Shown here one piece after another: positions 5,905-7,182 of a stretch of DNA of 7,182 nucleotides (position 1 is the stretch's first letter; the number at the start of each line of letters is the position of its first letter). Origin of the DNA: an uncultured Coriobacteriaceae bacterium (GTDB lineage: Bacteria; Actinomycetota; Coriobacteriia; Coriobacteriales; Atopobiaceae). The stretch lies in assembly GCA_947367165.1 (NCBI GenBank), contig CANBCO010000016.1, forward strand, positions 1 to 7,182. Reading direction: 5' to 3'. Position numbers and translations under genes: made by a program. Under the pieces are notes generated by a model. That model did no database searches. It worked only from the letters and a program-made list of their open reading frames with translations, and was not told the DNA's origin.

Positions 5905-6891
5905 TCACCTCCTTCCTTCCATTATTTCTATGATTTCTTTTGGGTCTTGAGGAGCTTCTGAGGCATGGTAACATGCCCAATAAATTGCCTTTATACGTCT
6001 TTCTAATTTAAGTCCTTTATGGTTTCTTAGAATGTCTTTTAACTTCGCATTGAAAGACTCAATATGATTGTTATATTTGGGCCATATGCCTCCATAAATC
6101 TCTTGCATTTCAAGATAGGTAAATAAGGTTTCACTTTCTATAAGACGACTTAAGGCATTTTTAGTTGAAACAAGTTTTTTGTGTTTTGTAACGAGCTTTC
6201 CATCAATTTCAGTTTTCTCACGTAAAAACTCTTGCCATGTATCTTTCCACTTATAAAATGCATTAATCCACATGTCCTTTTCTTTTCTTGTAGTGATGTA
6301 TGTAAGGTCTTTAGAAAGCTCTAAAATCTCTTGAGCACATTTCACTTTGGTCTTTGTGTAGTGTTTCTTCTGACTTGTGCCATAACGTGAAAAAGACACC
6401 TTTGAACAGGTACTTCTCTCCACTCTTCTTTAAGAGCTTTTAAAGATCCTTTAGAGCCGTCAGTAACGACCATCTCTGGTTTTGGTAAAGGACTTAAAAG
6501 CTTTTTGTAGGCTTCTGCATTTTCTCGTTTTGCAAACAACCAATGTAAGACATGCGTTTCACTTTTGGCTATTAAAATCGTACAGATACGTCCTAAATGT
6601 ATGCCGTCAATAAAGATGACTCTATAGATCTCACCTGTGATAATGGGACGTGGCCAATAGGTCCAAAAAAAATAAAGTGTGTCTTCTAAATGTGCGTCCG
6701 CTGTATCCAAATTCCTCTTCTGTTTTCTTAGAAAAAAGCCACTCTAAAAAGAGCCTAAACCACTTCACTTTTGTATCTCTTGAATATGTTTTAGAAGCAT
6801 TACACTTACTACACCTATAGCGTTGTTTGCCTTTTTTAGTGAACCCATTTTTCTTCATTTTAGACCCACATTTTTCGCATACATGTTTCAT
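5905..6891 (-). pseudogene. IS256/IS1249-type transposase, two frameshifts
   Basis: It would be 328 aa if repaired. The ATG at 6891 has AAAGGAG 5 nt upstream. Domains in order (corrected numbering): a zinc ribbon with Cys5-x2-Cys8 and Cys27-x2-Cys30, a Lys/Arg-rich DNA-binding segment, then the DDE catalytic core with Asp95 (VIFIDGIHLG), Asp144 (VVTDGSKGS) and Glu278 (NHIESFN), including the C-x2-H signature (RCLFHV, 165-168) of IS256-type enzymes. The first break is at a run of eight T on the coding strand (6665-6672): seven would restore the frame and give RTFRRHTLFF then WTYWPRP. The second is at AAA before a TGA stop (6346-6348, stop 6342-6344): one more A gives QRPK then VKCAQE. All catalytic residues are present, so decay is recent, or the sequence has homopolymer errors, or slippage rescues it. 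Confidence 0.85.
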
Positions 6892-7155
6892 AATTTCTCC
6901 TTTACTTTTCAGAGCTAAGAAATGCCTAAAATACACTAATCTAGCTGGAAGAATAAGGAAAAATAAGACACACTTTTTGTCCGACCTAAAGACCAAATAG
7001 TCAAAAGAGAAGAAAAACATAGTACTTTACCAGGGAAAACAAAGTAAGAAAAACAGAAAGAAGAGTTTTACAAAAACCTGAAAATGCTTACACTTAGCGA
7101 AGAAAGTTAAGAATTGGTCATTTTTTGTATATCTACCTTGTAAAACATGCCTAAA
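6892..7155 (-). other. Leader region of the insertion sequence
   Basis: This A/T-rich stretch between the transposase start and the right terminal repeat holds the internal repeat copy (6966-6982), the repeated atgcctaaaa (6922-6931) and the transposase ribosome-binding site (6897-6903). The transposase frame stays open upstream to an ATG at 7020, but that extension is hydrophobic and lacks the family N-terminus, so it is not used. No other gene is seen. It is longer than the short leaders usual for this kind of IS. Confidence 0.6.
6966..6982 (-). repeat. Internal copy of the terminal repeat core
   Basis: agacacactttttgtcc is identical to 7158-7174 of the right terminal repeat, in the same orientation, 192 bp further inside. 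The outermost bases (tataaccc) are not conserved here, where gacctaaa follows. Together with the repeated atgcctaaaa it suggests that the IS end region was duplicated, or that the transposase binds a second site upstream of its own gene. Confidence 0.8.
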
Positions 7156-7182
7156 AGAGACACACTTTTTGTCCTATAACCC
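7156..7182 (-). repeat. Right terminal inverted repeat
   Basis: Exact reverse complement of the left repeat, ending in ccc at the window edge. Just inside it lies atgcctaaaa (7147-7156), which also occurs at 6922-6931. Confidence 0.92.

Larger units (their letters stand above)
5863..7182 (-). mobile_element. IS256/IS1249-type insertion sequence, full length
   Basis: The element is 1320 bp, bounded by perfect 27-bp terminal inverted repeats (5863-5889 and 7156-7182), a normal size for the IS256 family. It contains one transposase gene on the minus strand, broken by two frameshifts, with 15 bp between its stop and the left repeat and 264 bp between its start and the right repeat. The outer end coincides with the window edge, so a repeat longer than 27 bp cannot be excluded. 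The transposase with an N-terminal zinc ribbon points to the IS1249 branch. It is inserted in decayed DNA downstream of the lipoprotein gene. Confidence 0.85.

Noticed and set aside
6892..7020. Extended transposase start at 7020
   Set aside because: The extension is hydrophobic, runs through the internal terminal-repeat copy, and lacks the strong AAAGGAG found before 6891.

Overview
The window looks like chromosomal DNA from a moderately low-GC Gram-positive bacterium. An Atopobium/Lancefieldella-type member of the Coriobacteriia would fit: it has a compact pyrH-frr-uppS-cdsA operon with GTG starts, a Gram-positive style lipoprotein with a beta-helical carbohydrate-binding fold, and an IS256/IS1249-type insertion sequence with a zinc-ribbon transposase. 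The taxonomic guess is inference and only moderately secure.

Region 1 (1-2831, all on the minus strand) is a housekeeping operon read right to left: pyrH (UMP kinase), frr (ribosome recycling factor), uppS (isoprenyl diphosphate synthase) and cdsA (phosphatidate cytidylyltransferase, cut by the left window edge just before its final signature residues). The genes are 2 bp apart, 1 bp apart and overlapping by 4 bp, so they are almost certainly co-transcribed and translationally coupled. They link pyrimidine nucleotide supply, translation recycling, the polyprenyl carrier for the wall, and CDP-diacylglycerol for phospholipids.

Region 2 (2832-3199) holds no intact gene. It contains a 20-bp near-exact direct repeat 186 bp apart and a plus-strand open stretch ending at 3190 that reads like the C-terminal remnant of a lost protein. 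The usual neighbours upstream of pyrH (rpsB-tsf) are absent.

Region 3 (3200-5682) has two divergent genes: a four-helix small membrane protein on the minus strand and a 571-residue lipoprotein on the plus strand with a beta-helical carbohydrate-binding (Cthe_2159/DUF4353-like) architecture. The lipoprotein carries a long Pro/Ala/Ser/Thr/Gly-rich insertion and seems short at its C-terminus. Between the two genes lie three copies of a 21-nt motif (TACAA-N9-TTTCGTT) spaced at exactly 32 bp, that is three helical turns. This iterated array over the presumed promoter of the membrane-protein gene is the most unusual signal in the window.

Region 4 (5683-7182) is decayed accessory DNA. A gene remnant with a probable one-base frameshift at an A-run is followed by a 1320-bp insertion sequence with perfect 27-bp terminal inverted repeats ending exactly at the window edge. 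Its single transposase gene is broken by two compensating one-base shifts, both at A/T runs. The IS also carries a third, internal copy of 17 bases of its terminal repeat between the transposase start and the outer end.
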